A DNA stretch of 64,000 nucleotides from Bifidobacterium pullorum subsp. saeculare (GTDB lineage: Bacteria > Actinomycetota > Actinomycetes > Actinomycetales > Bifidobacteriaceae), in NCBI RefSeq assembly GCF_016899725.1, contig NZ_JACLYU010000003.1:1-64000 (forward strand). The letters run 5' to 3'. Within the stretch, counting starts at the first letter, position 1. The number at the start of each line of letters is the position of its first letter. The position numbers and the translations under genes were made by a program. Positions 33,876 to 41,819 of this stretch are shown in pieces. A model generated the notes under the pieces. It made no database searches, had not been told where the DNA came from, and worked only from the letters and a program-made list of their open reading frames with translations.

Positions 33876-34006
33876 CGGGCCTCGCGGAGGTACCGGCCAT
33901 CGTTACCGCCGGTGACGCGCGTGGCGGGGACATGCCGTTATCGGGCGGACGGGGTACAGTGGGCGGGCTCCGCGCGCCCGGCGCGGACCTGACATGAAAG
34001 GCCGAC

Positions 34007-35668
34007 GTGCCCACCCCCACTTCCCTGGAACTTGACCACGAATCCGCCCCGACCTTCGCCGAGCTCGGCGTGCCCGGCACCATCGCCGCCGCACTCGCTG
34101 ACGACGGCAAGCGGACCGCCTTCCCCATCCAGACCGACACCCTGCCCGACTCGCTCGCCGGACGCGACGTGCTCGGCCGGGGACGTACCGGCTCCGGCAA
34201 GACGCTCGCCTTCGCCATCCCCCTGGTCGCCCGGCTGGGGGAGATGGCCGACGAGGGCGTCGCACGCGGCGGGGGCCGCGCCGGCCGCCTTCCCCATCCG
34301 CAGGGGCTCGTGCTCGCCCCGACGCGCGAGCTGGCCAACCAGATCAACGACGTGCTGGCGCCCCTGGCACACGCCTACGGCATGGACACCTGCACCGTGT
34401 ACGGCGGCGTCAAGCAGAACCGCCAGGTCGCCGAGCTCAACGCCGGCGCCCGCATCGTCGTCGCCTGCCCCGGGCGCCTGGAGGATCTGCTGCGCCAAGG
34501 GCTGCTCACGCTCGACGCGGTGGATGTGGTCGTGCTCGACGAGGCCGACGAGATGGCCGACATGGGCTTCCTGCCCGCTGTGGAACGCCTGCTCGAGCAA
34601 GTGCCCGACGGCGCCCAGCACATGCTGTTCTCCGCGACGCTCGACCATGGCGTCGACCAGCTCGTCGACCGTTTCCTCCACGATCCCAAGACCCACAGCG
34701 TGGACAGCGCCACCTCCCCGGTGGACGGCATGACGCACCATGTGCTCGAGATCGCCAAGGGCGACAAGCCCGAGATCGTGCGCCGCCTCGCCGCGGGCCA
34801 GGGCAGGCGCATCCTGTTCACCCGCACCAAGTACGGGGCCAAGAAGCTCGCCAAAAGCCTGACCAAGCAGGGCATCCCCGCCGCGCAGCTGCACGGCAAC
34901 CTCAACCAGAACCAGCGCGACCGCAACCTCAACGCCTTCGAATCCGGCGAGGTGAACGTGCTTGTCGCCACCGACGTGGCCGCGCGCGGCATCGACGTCT
35001 CCGGCGTCGGACTCGTCGTGCAGGTGGAACCGCCCGAGGATCCCAAATCCTTCCTCCACCGTTCCGGCCGCACGGCCCGCGCCGGCCAGGCCGGCGACGT
35101 CGTCACCCTGGTGCTGCCCGAGCATCGCCGCGAGACGATGCGCATGCTCCGCCAGGCCGGCATCAAGGCCAAGCCGGTCAAAGTGCGTCCGGATTCCCCC
35201 GAGGTCGACGAGCTCGCCGGCGAGGAGGCCGAGAAGGTCGAAGGCTGGGAGCTTGCCCCGATCGAAGCCAGCCGGCCGGCGCCCGGCACAGGGCGGAACC
35301 GGAGCCGCCGGCAGCGCCAGCGCGCCGCGAAGGCGCGCCGCGAGCGCCTCGCCGACGGCGGAGCGCGCGCGGAAGGCTGGTCCAAGCCAGATGCCGAGGG
35401 CCGCGTGATCGACGACCCGGACGCCGCTCGCGGTGGCCGGCGCGTGCACCGCAAACCCATCCGCGTCACCGAGGACCTGCGCGGCGAGGACGCCAAGCGC
35501 CATGACCGCCGCGTCGCCGCCCGTCAGGACGACGGCAAGGGGAGGGGACACCGGCATGACGGCGGCCGCTCCGCAGGCCAGGCCGGCCAGCGCCACAATC
35601 GCACCGCGGCGGGGTTCAAGCGCCGGCGCAAGGGCGGCGGACGCGCGCCGTTCCGCACACCACGCTGA
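34007..35668 (+). CDS. DEAD-box RNA helicase
   Basis: A 553-residue helicase. Q motif around FAELGVPG…FPIQ, Walker A GRTGSGKT, PTRELANQ, VLDEADEMADMGF, SAT, VATDVAARGIDV and HRSGRTARAG all occur in order, forming two RecA domains to about residue 385. The last 150 residues are a basic R/K/H/G-rich tail that likely binds RNA. It probably remodels RNA or ribosome assembly intermediates, as CsdA/RhlE-type enzymes do. GTG start, with GAAAGG upstream. Confidence 0.93.
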   Translation: MPTPTSLELDHESAPTFAELGVPGTIAAALADDGKRTAFPIQTDTLPDSLAGRDVLGRGRTGSGKTLAFAIPLVARLGEMADEGVARGGGRAGRLPHPQGLVLAPTRELANQINDVLAPLAHAYGMDTCTVYGGVKQNRQVAELNAGARIVVACPGRLEDLLRQGLLTLDAVDVVVLDEADEMADMGFLPAVERLLEQVPDGAQHMLFSATLDHGVDQLVDRFLHDPKTHSVDSATSPVDGMTHHVLEIAKGDKPEIVRRLAAGQGRRILFTRTKYGAKKLAKSLTKQGIPAAQLHGNLNQNQRDRNLNAFESGEVNVLVATDVAARGIDVSGVGLVVQVEPPEDPKSFLHRSGRTARAGQAGDVVTLVLPEHRRETMRMLRQAGIKAKPVKVRPDSPEVDELAGEEAEKVEGWELAPIEASRPAPGTGRNRSRRQRQRAAKARRERLADGGARAEGWSKPDAEGRVIDDPDAARGGRRVHRKPIRVTEDLRGEDAKRHDRRVAARQDDGKGRGHRHDGGRSAGQAGQRHNRTAAGFKRRRKGGGRAPFRTPR

Positions 35669-35738
35669 ATGGATCACGGTCTGTTCGCTGTGGGCGAAGC
35701 GCGATGATTGCCGCGTCGCCGCCCGTGGCGGCCCGCAC

Positions 35739-35778
35739 TATAACGGGAGGTGAAGCGCGGGCCCAGGGGAGGGCCCGC
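35739..35778 (+). promoter_or_regulatory. Promoter -10 and leader hairpin of the small Nif11-like gene
   Basis: TATAAC (35739-35744) is a good -10 box. In the leader, GCGGGCCC and GGGCCCGC (35757-35778) form a perfect 8-bp stem with a 6-base loop, 23 bases before the start codon. A hairpin this close to the ribosome site can affect mRNA stability. Confidence 0.5.
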
Positions 35779-35801
35779 CGAACCGAGCAAAGGAGTTCGA
35801 C

Positions 35802-36008
35802 ATGACCGACACCACCGAAATCGTCAAGGAACTTGCCGCCGCAGGCACCGTACAGGAAGTCATGGCCGTGGCCGAGAAAGCCGGCCATCCGCTCGACTTC
35901 GAGCAGGCCGACCAGTTCTTCGGCCGCATCGAACAGGCCAAGTCCGACGTCGCCGAAATCGACGGCGACTCCGTGGCCAAGGTCGCCAAGGAATTCCTCG
36001 ACATCTGA
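35802..36008 (+). CDS. Small acidic protein with Nif11-like segment
   Basis: A 68-residue acidic protein. TVQEVMAVAEKAGHPLDFEQADQFFGRI resembles the helical core of Nif11-type leader peptides (pattern 'EEVxALAKEAGxxLTxEEA'). It lacks the usual Gly-Gly-type cleavage site and cysteine-rich core, ending KVAKEFLDI. AAGGAG precedes the ATG and there is a clear promoter. No RiPP-modifying enzyme is next to it; the downstream gene is a MATE exporter. It may be a peptide-like protein of other function. Confidence 0.65.
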   Translation: MTDTTEIVKELAAAGTVQEVMAVAEKAGHPLDFEQADQFFGRIEQAKSDVAEIDGDSVAKVAKEFLDI

Positions 36009-36086
36009 CCGTTCCGTTGTTCCGCCCGCTCCGCCGCCCATGATCCGGCCCATGGGCGGCGGATCCGGAAGCCGTGGCGGCGGTGA

Positions 36087-36092
36087 TAGGAT
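36087..36092 (+). promoter_or_regulatory. -10 box of the MATE gene, leaderless
   Basis: TAGGAT ends seven bases before GTG 36100, the same spacing seen before azlC and the methyltransferase gene. Confidence 0.45.
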
Positions 36093-36099
36093 GCGCACC

Positions 36100-37557
36100 G
36101 TGGGCCATGTGACGACTGATAGCAATGACGATGCGCACGCGAAGGCCGACGCGAAATACCGCCAGATGACGCAGGCCCCGCTCAGACCGCTGATCCTGCG
36201 TCTGGCCGTTCCCGCGATCGTCTCCAACCTCGTCACCGTCACCTACAACCTCGCCGACACGTGGTTCATCGGCCGGCTGGGTACCTCGCAGTCCGGCGCC
36301 ATCGGCGTCGCCTTCTCCGTGATGACCGTGCTGCAGGCCATCGGCTTCTTCTTCGGGCAGGGTGGCGGTAACTCGCTGTCCCGTGAACTCGGCAAGCGCA
36401 ACGAGGCCCGCGCCGCCAGACTGCTGGCCGTCGCTTTCTTCGGCTCCATCCTGTGCGGAGCCCTCGTGGCCGTGCTGGGTCTGGCATCGCTCACGCCCTT
36501 GGTCCATGGGCTCGGCGCCACCGACACCATCGCCCCCTACGCGGTGCGGTATCTGGCGCCGCTGCTGGCCGTGGCTCCCTGCGTCACCGGCTCGTTCACC
36601 ATGAACGGACTGCTGCGCTTCCAAGGACTGTCCGCCTATTCGATGATCGGACTGGTCACCGGGGCCCTGCTCAACATCGCGCTCGCCCCGATCCTGATCT
36701 TCGGAGCCGGATTGGGCATCTTCGGCGCAGGCCTGGCCACCGCCATCTGCCAGACCATCAGCTTCGCCATCCTGGCCGTCATGTGCGTGAAGGCCGGCGT
36801 GGTGAAGCTGTCTGCGCGCCGGTGCCGGCCGGATGCGTTGCTGGTGCGCGAGATCGTCGGCGGCGGGCTGCCGTCCCTGCTGCGCAACGGCGTCGGTTCG
36901 GTGGCGGTCACCTGCGTGAACCTGGCCGCCAACCCGTTCGGCGACGCGGCCATCGCCGCCATGGCCATCGTCAACCGTATCGGGCTGACCGCCAACTCGA
37001 TGATCGTCGGGTTCGGGCAGGGCTTCCAGCCGGTGTGCGGCTACAACTATGGCGCCGGACTGTTCCGCCGTGTGAAGCAGGGCTTCTGGTTCGGTGTGCG
37101 CGTGGACACGGCGATCCTGGCGTGCGCCGCAGTGGTCTTCGCCTCATGCGCGCCGCAGCTGGTCGGCCTGTTCCGCGACGACCCCTCCGTGGTCGCGATC
37201 GGCGCGACCGCGCTGCAGCTGCAGTGCTGCACGCTGTGGGTCAACGGCTTCAACATGATGGCGAATATGAGCCAGCAGACCATGGGCAAGACCCTGGCGG
37301 CCTCCGTGCTGGGCGTGTGCCGGCAGGGACTGTTCCTCGTGCCGCTGGTGTGGGCGCTGCCCGCCGTGCTGCCCGCCTTCGGCGCGCCCGCGTTGCTGGG
37401 CATTCAGATGGCGCAGCCGGTCGCCGACGTGCTGACCATCGCGGTGAGCGTGCCGATCCAGCGTCGGCTGCTGCGCACGCTGGACGACGGGGCGGCCGGA
37501 CGGGCCATGGCCCCGTTCCGCCGGTCGCTGTCGTCGTTGGGCTCGCGGCGGCGGTGA
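36100..37557 (+). CDS. MATE-family efflux protein
   Basis: A 485-residue, 12-helix multidrug/toxin exporter. After a polar 30-residue start come MTQAPLRPLILRLAVPAIVSNLVTVTYNLADTWFIGRLG and ALNIALAPILIF-like halves, with the second half beginning near GGGLPSLLRNGVGSVAVTCVNLAA. It works by H+ or Na+ antiport; substrate unknown. GTG 36100 fits the leaderless pattern; ATG 36091 is the alternative and would add three residues. A perfect hairpin follows the stop. Confidence 0.9.
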   Translation: MGHVTTDSNDDAHAKADAKYRQMTQAPLRPLILRLAVPAIVSNLVTVTYNLADTWFIGRLGTSQSGAIGVAFSVMTVLQAIGFFFGQGGGNSLSRELGKRNEARAARLLAVAFFGSILCGALVAVLGLASLTPLVHGLGATDTIAPYAVRYLAPLLAVAPCVTGSFTMNGLLRFQGLSAYSMIGLVTGALLNIALAPILIFGAGLGIFGAGLATAICQTISFAILAVMCVKAGVVKLSARRCRPDALLVREIVGGGLPSLLRNGVGSVAVTCVNLAANPFGDAAIAAMAIVNRIGLTANSMIVGFGQGFQPVCGYNYGAGLFRRVKQGFWFGVRVDTAILACAAVVFASCAPQLVGLFRDDPSVVAIGATALQLQCCTLWVNGFNMMANMSQQTMGKTLAASVLGVCRQGLFLVPLVWALPAVLPAFGAPALLGIQMAQPVADVLTIAVSVPIQRRLLRTLDDGAAGRAMAPFRRSLSSLGSRRR

Positions 37558-37574
37558 GCGAACCCGGAATACGC

Positions 37575-37611
37575 GACGGCCGCATGCCACGGAGCGTGGC
37601 ATGCGGCCGTC
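37575..37611. terminator. Terminator after the MATE gene
   Basis: GACGGCCGCATGCCACG pairs perfectly with the following 17 bases across a 3-base loop. Confidence 0.75.
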
Positions 37612-37655
37612 GCCGTCTGAAGGACGCGTCGCCGGTTCCCGCGGGTTCCGGGAGA

Positions 37656-37756
37656 CTTCGGCGCGCTCAGGCTGTGTACTGTTCCTTCGCGGCCTTCGGC
37701 GCGCTCAGACTGTGCCTATCATTCCTTCGCGGCCTTCGGCGCGCTCAGGAAGTGCT
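37656..37756. repeat. Tandem repeat at the 3' end of pbuX
   Basis: A 38-40-bp unit beginning CTTCGGCGCGCTCAG and containing TTCCTTCGCGGC occurs about 2.5 times, starting at 37656, 37694 and 37734. The last copy is the real gene end (…LSAPKAAKE). The extra copies lie past the stop codon, showing the gene end has been duplicated in tandem. Confidence 0.8.
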
Positions 37757-39068
37757 CCTCGCCCGGCAGGATGTTCGCCAGGATCACGGCCACCACGAAG
37801 GCGACGGCGATGCAGTTCGAAGCGAAGATCTGCTGGAACAGGGCGGGGAAGTGCTGGAAGATGTCGCCCACCTGGGTGAAGCCGATGCCGATGGTCAGGC
37901 TCAGCGCGGCGATCGTGATGTTGCGCTGCGTGAAGCCCGCCTCGGCCACCATCTGGAAGCCGGCGAGGATGATGTTGCCGAACATCATGATCGTGCAGCC
38001 GCCGAGCACGGCCTGCGGCAGCGAGTTGAACACCTCGGCGATGGCCGGCACGAAGCTCGCCAGCACCAGGATCAGACCGCCGGAGAGGATGACCTTGCGG
38101 TTGACGACCTTGGTCATGCCCACCAGGCCGATGTTCTGCGCGAAGGAGGTCAGCGGCATGCAGCCGAACAGGCCGGAGACCGAGGAGATCAGGCCGTCGC
38201 CGGCGATGGCGCCGGCGGTCTCGCGCTCGGTGGGCGTGCGGCCCAGGCCGACCTTGGCCAGCGTGGCGGTGTCGCCGAGCACCTCCACGGAGGAGACGAC
38301 GTACAGCAGGCCGAGGGAGATGATCGCGCCCCAGTCGAACTCGGGCTTGAAGGGCATGAACTGCGGCACGGACACGATGGCCAGGTTCTGGAAGCCGGAG
38401 AAGTCGACCATGCCCATGGCGATCGCGACCACATAGCCGACGACAAGGCCGAACAGCACGGACAGCTGCTTGGCGATGCCCTTCATGAGCAGCTGGAACG
38501 CCAGGCAGGCGACCAGGGAAATCAGGCCGAGCGTCAGGTTCTGCCAGGAGCCGAAGTCCTTGGCCCCGGAGCCGCCGCCGAAGCTTTCGGCGCCGACGGT
38601 GAGCAGCGAGAAGCCGATGGACGTGACGACCACGGCGGAGACGATCGGCGGCACGAAGCGCGTCCAGTACTTCGCGGTCAGGCCCAGCACCAGCTCGAGC
38701 AGACCTCCGACGATGACGGCGCCCACCACGGCGCCGTAGCCCTTGTCCGCGCAGATCGCGCAGGCCGCGGCCACATAGGTGAAGGAGATGCCGGTGACCA
38801 TCGGCATGCGCGAGCCGATGCGCCACACGGCGTACAGCTGCAGCACGGTGCCCAGGCCGGCCACGAGCAGGCCTGCCTGGATCACGGAGGCGGACTGCTC
38901 CGGCGTCATCTTCGCAGCGGAGGCCACGATGAAGATCGGGGCGAGGTTCGCGACGAACATCGCCATCACATGTTGCAGGCCGAACGGAATGCCCTTCCAG
39001 AACGACACGGGGGCATCGAGGGAGCTCAGCGCCTCCATCGAAATGCCCTGCTTCTTCTTCTCTGCCAT
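37719..39068 (-). CDS. pbuX: NCS2 xanthine/purine permease
   Basis: A 449-residue nucleobase:cation symporter of the NCS2 family, xanthine branch. It shows PFGLQHVMAMFVANLAPIFI, the QH motif, FGCMPLTSFAQNIGLVGMTKV in the substrate-binding half, and 14 predicted helices. It follows xpt by 83 bases in the same direction, the classic xpt-pbuX pair that imports and salvages xanthine. It is distinct from the broken uracil-type permease at 16.3-17.1 kb. The 3' end is part of a tandem repeat. Confidence 0.9.
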   Translation of the reverse strand: MAEKKKQGISMEALSSLDAPVSFWKGIPFGLQHVMAMFVANLAPIFIVASAAKMTPEQSASVIQAGLLVAGLGTVLQLYAVWRIGSRMPMVTGISFTYVAAACAICADKGYGAVVGAVIVGGLLELVLGLTAKYWTRFVPPIVSAVVVTSIGFSLLTVGAESFGGGSGAKDFGSWQNLTLGLISLVACLAFQLLMKGIAKQLSVLFGLVVGYVVAIAMGMVDFSGFQNLAIVSVPQFMPFKPEFDWGAIISLGLLYVVSSVEVLGDTATLAKVGLGRTPTERETAGAIAGDGLISSVSGLFGCMPLTSFAQNIGLVGMTKVVNRKVILSGGLILVLASFVPAIAEVFNSLPQAVLGGCTIMMFGNIILAGFQMVAEAGFTQRNITIAALSLTIGIGFTQVGDIFQHFPALFQQIFASNCIAVAFVVAVILANILPGEEHFLSAPKAAKE

Positions 39069-39108
39069 GGGAATGATGATTCCTCTCTATGGTTGATCGG
39101 CAATCGAA

Positions 39109-39142
39109 GCCCCTGCCCATCCATGGCGGAACGGGCAGGGGC
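39109..39142 (-). terminator. Intercistronic hairpin xpt-pbuX
   Basis: GCCCCTGCCC and GGGCAGGGGC form a perfect 10-bp stem between the two genes without a T-run. It may partly terminate or stabilise the upstream message. Confidence 0.5.
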
Positions 39143-39151
39143 GGGTATTGT

Positions 39152-39733
39152 TCAGTGGCGGAACTCGATCCGGCCGGTCTGCGGGTCCATCGACTCGACG
39201 ATGGCCAGCGAATCGACGTCATAGCCTTCGGCGCGCAGCTCGTCGCCGCCCTTCTGGAAGCCCTTCTCCACTGCGATGCCGATGCCCTCGATCACCGCTC
39301 CGGCCGCCTCGCACAGGTCGATGAGCCCATGCAACGCCTTGCCGTTGGCCAGGAAATCGTCGATGAGCAGCACATGCTCGCCGGCGTTGAGGTACTTCTT
39401 GGAGACGATGACCGGGAACTCCCGCTGCTTGGTGAAGGAGTAGACGGTGGTCGAGTACTGGTCGCCATCGAGGTTGATCGACTGCGCCTTCTTCGCGAAC
39501 ACCACCGGCACGTTGCCGAAGTGGCGGGCCGCGCAACAGGCGATGCCGATGCCGGAGGCCTCGATGGTGAGGATCTTGTCGATCCGCTTGCCGGCGAAAT
39601 GCTCGGCCCAGGCCTCGCCCATCGCGTCGAACAGGGCGACGTCGCACTGGTGGTTGAGGAACGCGTCGACCTTGAGCACGTCGGCGGTCTTCACGGTGCC
39701 CTCGCGCTGGATCCTATCCTCGAGTAACTGCAT
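39152..39733 (-). CDS. xpt: Xanthine phosphoribosyltransferase
   Basis: A 193-residue type I phosphoribosyltransferase that makes XMP from xanthine and PRPP. The PRPP loop is [29 protein letters not shown] is the base-proximal loop; the N-terminal [29 protein letters not shown] is typical of Xpt. Start at 39733. No purine riboswitch was seen upstream. It forms an operon with the xanthine permease gene downstream. Confidence 0.95.
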   Translation of the reverse strand: MQLLEDRIQREGTVKTADVLKVDAFLNHQCDVALFDAMGEAWAEHFAGKRIDKILTIEASGIGIACCAARHFGNVPVVFAKKAQSINLDGDQYSTTVYSFTKQREFPVIVSKKYLNAGEHVLLIDDFLANGKALHGLIDLCEAAGAVIEGIGIAVEKGFQKGGDELRAEGYDVDSLAIVESMDPQTGRIEFRH

Positions 39734-39908
39734 GGATGCCCCTTTTGGGTTGTGGTGGATCGCTGGTTCCGCACGCACATGGTGCGCGGATAGGTGGCTC
39801 AGTCTACGCCCCGAACCTGACGGCACGCCGTGCCCGGGCGGGATGCCGGGGCGGGCCGCGGCATCTATCATGGCGACCGAGGAAACCCAAGGGAGGAGGA
39901 CCCCGCCC

Positions 39909-41771
39909 ATGCGATTGCGCGCGCGGTACGCCGCGATGGACGGCATCAAGGGACTGGCGCTGCTGGCCATCGTCCTGTACCACGCCGACTCCGGCATGCT
40001 GCCGGGCGGCTTCGTCGGCGTCGAGACGCTGTTCGTCGTCTCCGGATTCCTGATGGCGCGCGGACTCATCGCCGAGTCCGACGGCACCGGCCACGTCGGC
40101 GTCAGACGCTTCTATGTGCGCCGTCTGGCGCGCCTATGGCCGGCGATGGCGTTCATGGTGCTGGCCTGCGTCTCGCTAGGCCTGCTCATCGACCGTGACA
40201 CGTTGGTCGGCATCCGCGCCCAGGGGCTTTCCGCGCTCACCTTCTGCTTCAACTGGGCGCAGATCGCCAGCGGCACCAGCTACTTCGCCGCCTCCGTGCC
40301 GCAGCTGCTGCGTCCGCTGTGGTATGTGGCGGTGCTCGTCCAGTTCGCGTTGGTCCTGCCATGGCTGGTGGCGGGGCTCAGGCGGCTGCCCGACCGCCGC
40401 CTGCGGCCGGTCGCCGTGGGCGTGCTGGCCGTGCTTTCCGCCGTGCTCATGGGGATGCTGTACCAGCCAGGGCAGGACCCGACGCGGGTCTACTACGGCC
40501 TGGACACCCACGTCTTCGGCCTGCTCGCCGGGGTGACGCTGGCCTATCTGCTGGCGATGGCGCCCGACCTCGACGACTACCCGGCGTTGGGACACGTCGT
40601 GCGGGCGGCCGCGCCCTGGGCGGCCACCGTCGCGTTGGGTGCGCTGGGCGTGCTGGCTGTCACCATGCGCCAGGGTGCCTCCGCCTTCCGCGGAGGCCTC
40701 GCCTTGGCCACCATCGCCACAGTGCTGCTCATCGCCGGTTCCGTCACGCGCGGCTCATGGATGGAGGATCTGTTCCGTTGGCGTCCGCTGGCCTTGCTCG
40801 GACGGTACTCCTACGGCATCTACTTGTGGCACTGGCCGCTGCTGGTGCTTCTAGACTGCCTGTTGCCCGGGCTCAGGGGACGGTGGATATGGGTGGTCTG
40901 GCTGCTCTGCGCCGTGCTCACCGTCGCGATGACCGCCGTCTCCCATCGCTTCGTCGAGTGCCCGGCCCTGGCCGCCGCGCCGGCGTCCGCCGCCGGACGC
41001 CGGACGAGCCGCGAGGGAACGCCACGGCCGCTGGAATGGCGGGGCAAGACCGTCGTCGCCATCGTGGCCGCCGTGCTCGTCGCCGGCTTCGCCGCCGGTC
41101 TGGTCTGCCAGCCGGAGAAGACCAAGCTCCAGATCGAACTCGAACGGCAGCAGGCGATGCTCGCCGAGCAGGCGGAGAAGCACAAGAAGGCGGCCGACGC
41201 CGCGGCCAAGGCGCGGCAGGCCGAGGCCGCCGCCGAGCAGGCGCGCCAGCAGGAGGAGGGTCGCAAACAACAGGATGTGGCCGTCGATGGCACGCAGATC
41301 CACGCCTTCGGCGACTCGGTGATGCTCGGCGCCGCCAGCGCGCTCACCGCCGCGTTTCCCGGCGTAACCGTCGACGCGGCCGTCTCGCGCTTCATCCGCG
41401 ACGCTCCCGGTCTGGTGACCGACGCCAGGCAGCGGGGGAACCTGGGCAAGTTCGTCGTCATCTCGATGAACACGAATTCTGTCGCCACCGAAGCCCAGTT
41501 CCAAGCCATCGCCGACGCCGCCGGCGAAGGGCATGTGCTCGTCATCGTCACCGCACATGGCGACCGCAGCTGGATCCCCGTCGCCAACCAGGCCGCCCGC
41601 GCCTGGGTCGCCGCCCACCCGGGCATGGCCACGCTGGCCGACTGGGACCAGGCCATCGCCGCGCATCCCGAATGGCTCAACACCGACGGCATCCATCCCA
41701 CGCAGCCCGGCTGCGACCTGTACGCGACGACGGTGCGCGATGCGATCGAGGCATGGGCCCGGTCCCATTGA
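39909..41771 (+). CDS. OatA-like acyltransferase (acyltransferase 3 plus SGNH domain)
   Basis: A 620-residue membrane protein. About ten helices of the acyltransferase-3 domain come first (residues 8-345) with [38 protein letters not shown] at the start. A coiled-coil ([39 protein letters not shown]) links to an extracytoplasmic SGNH hydrolase-like domain with FGDSVML, NTNSVA and the histidine in DGIHPTQPG. Such proteins O-acetylate peptidoglycan or surface polysaccharide. GGGAGGAGGA precedes the ATG. Confidence 0.9.
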   Translation: MRLRARYAAMDGIKGLALLAIVLYHADSGMLPGGFVGVETLFVVSGFLMARGLIAESDGTGHVGVRRFYVRRLARLWPAMAFMVLACVSLGLLIDRDTLVGIRAQGLSALTFCFNWAQIASGTSYFAASVPQLLRPLWYVAVLVQFALVLPWLVAGLRRLPDRRLRPVAVGVLAVLSAVLMGMLYQPGQDPTRVYYGLDTHVFGLLAGVTLAYLLAMAPDLDDYPALGHVVRAAAPWAATVALGALGVLAVTMRQGASAFRGGLALATIATVLLIAGSVTRGSWMEDLFRWRPLALLGRYSYGIYLWHWPLLVLLDCLLPGLRGRWIWVVWLLCAVLTVAMTAVSHRFVECPALAAAPASAAGRRTSREGTPRPLEWRGKTVVAIVAAVLVAGFAAGLVCQPEKTKLQIELERQQAMLAEQAEKHKKAADAAAKARQAEAAAEQARQQEEGRKQQDVAVDGTQIHAFGDSVMLGAASALTAAFPGVTVDAAVSRFIRDAPGLVTDARQRGNLGKFVVISMNTNSVATEAQFQAIADAAGEGHVLVIVTAHGDRSWIPVANQAARAWVAAHPGMATLADWDQAIAAHPEWLNTDGIHPTQPGCDLYATTVRDAIEAWARSH

Positions 41772-41819
41772 CCCCGCGATGTGGTAGACAGATACACGCG
41801 CACACCAGGGGAGGACCAT

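Noticed and set aside
39734..39908. Possible purine riboswitch upstream of xpt
   Set aside because: The expected pairing elements and conserved loop bases were not found by eye; the gap is short and holds a plausible -10 only.
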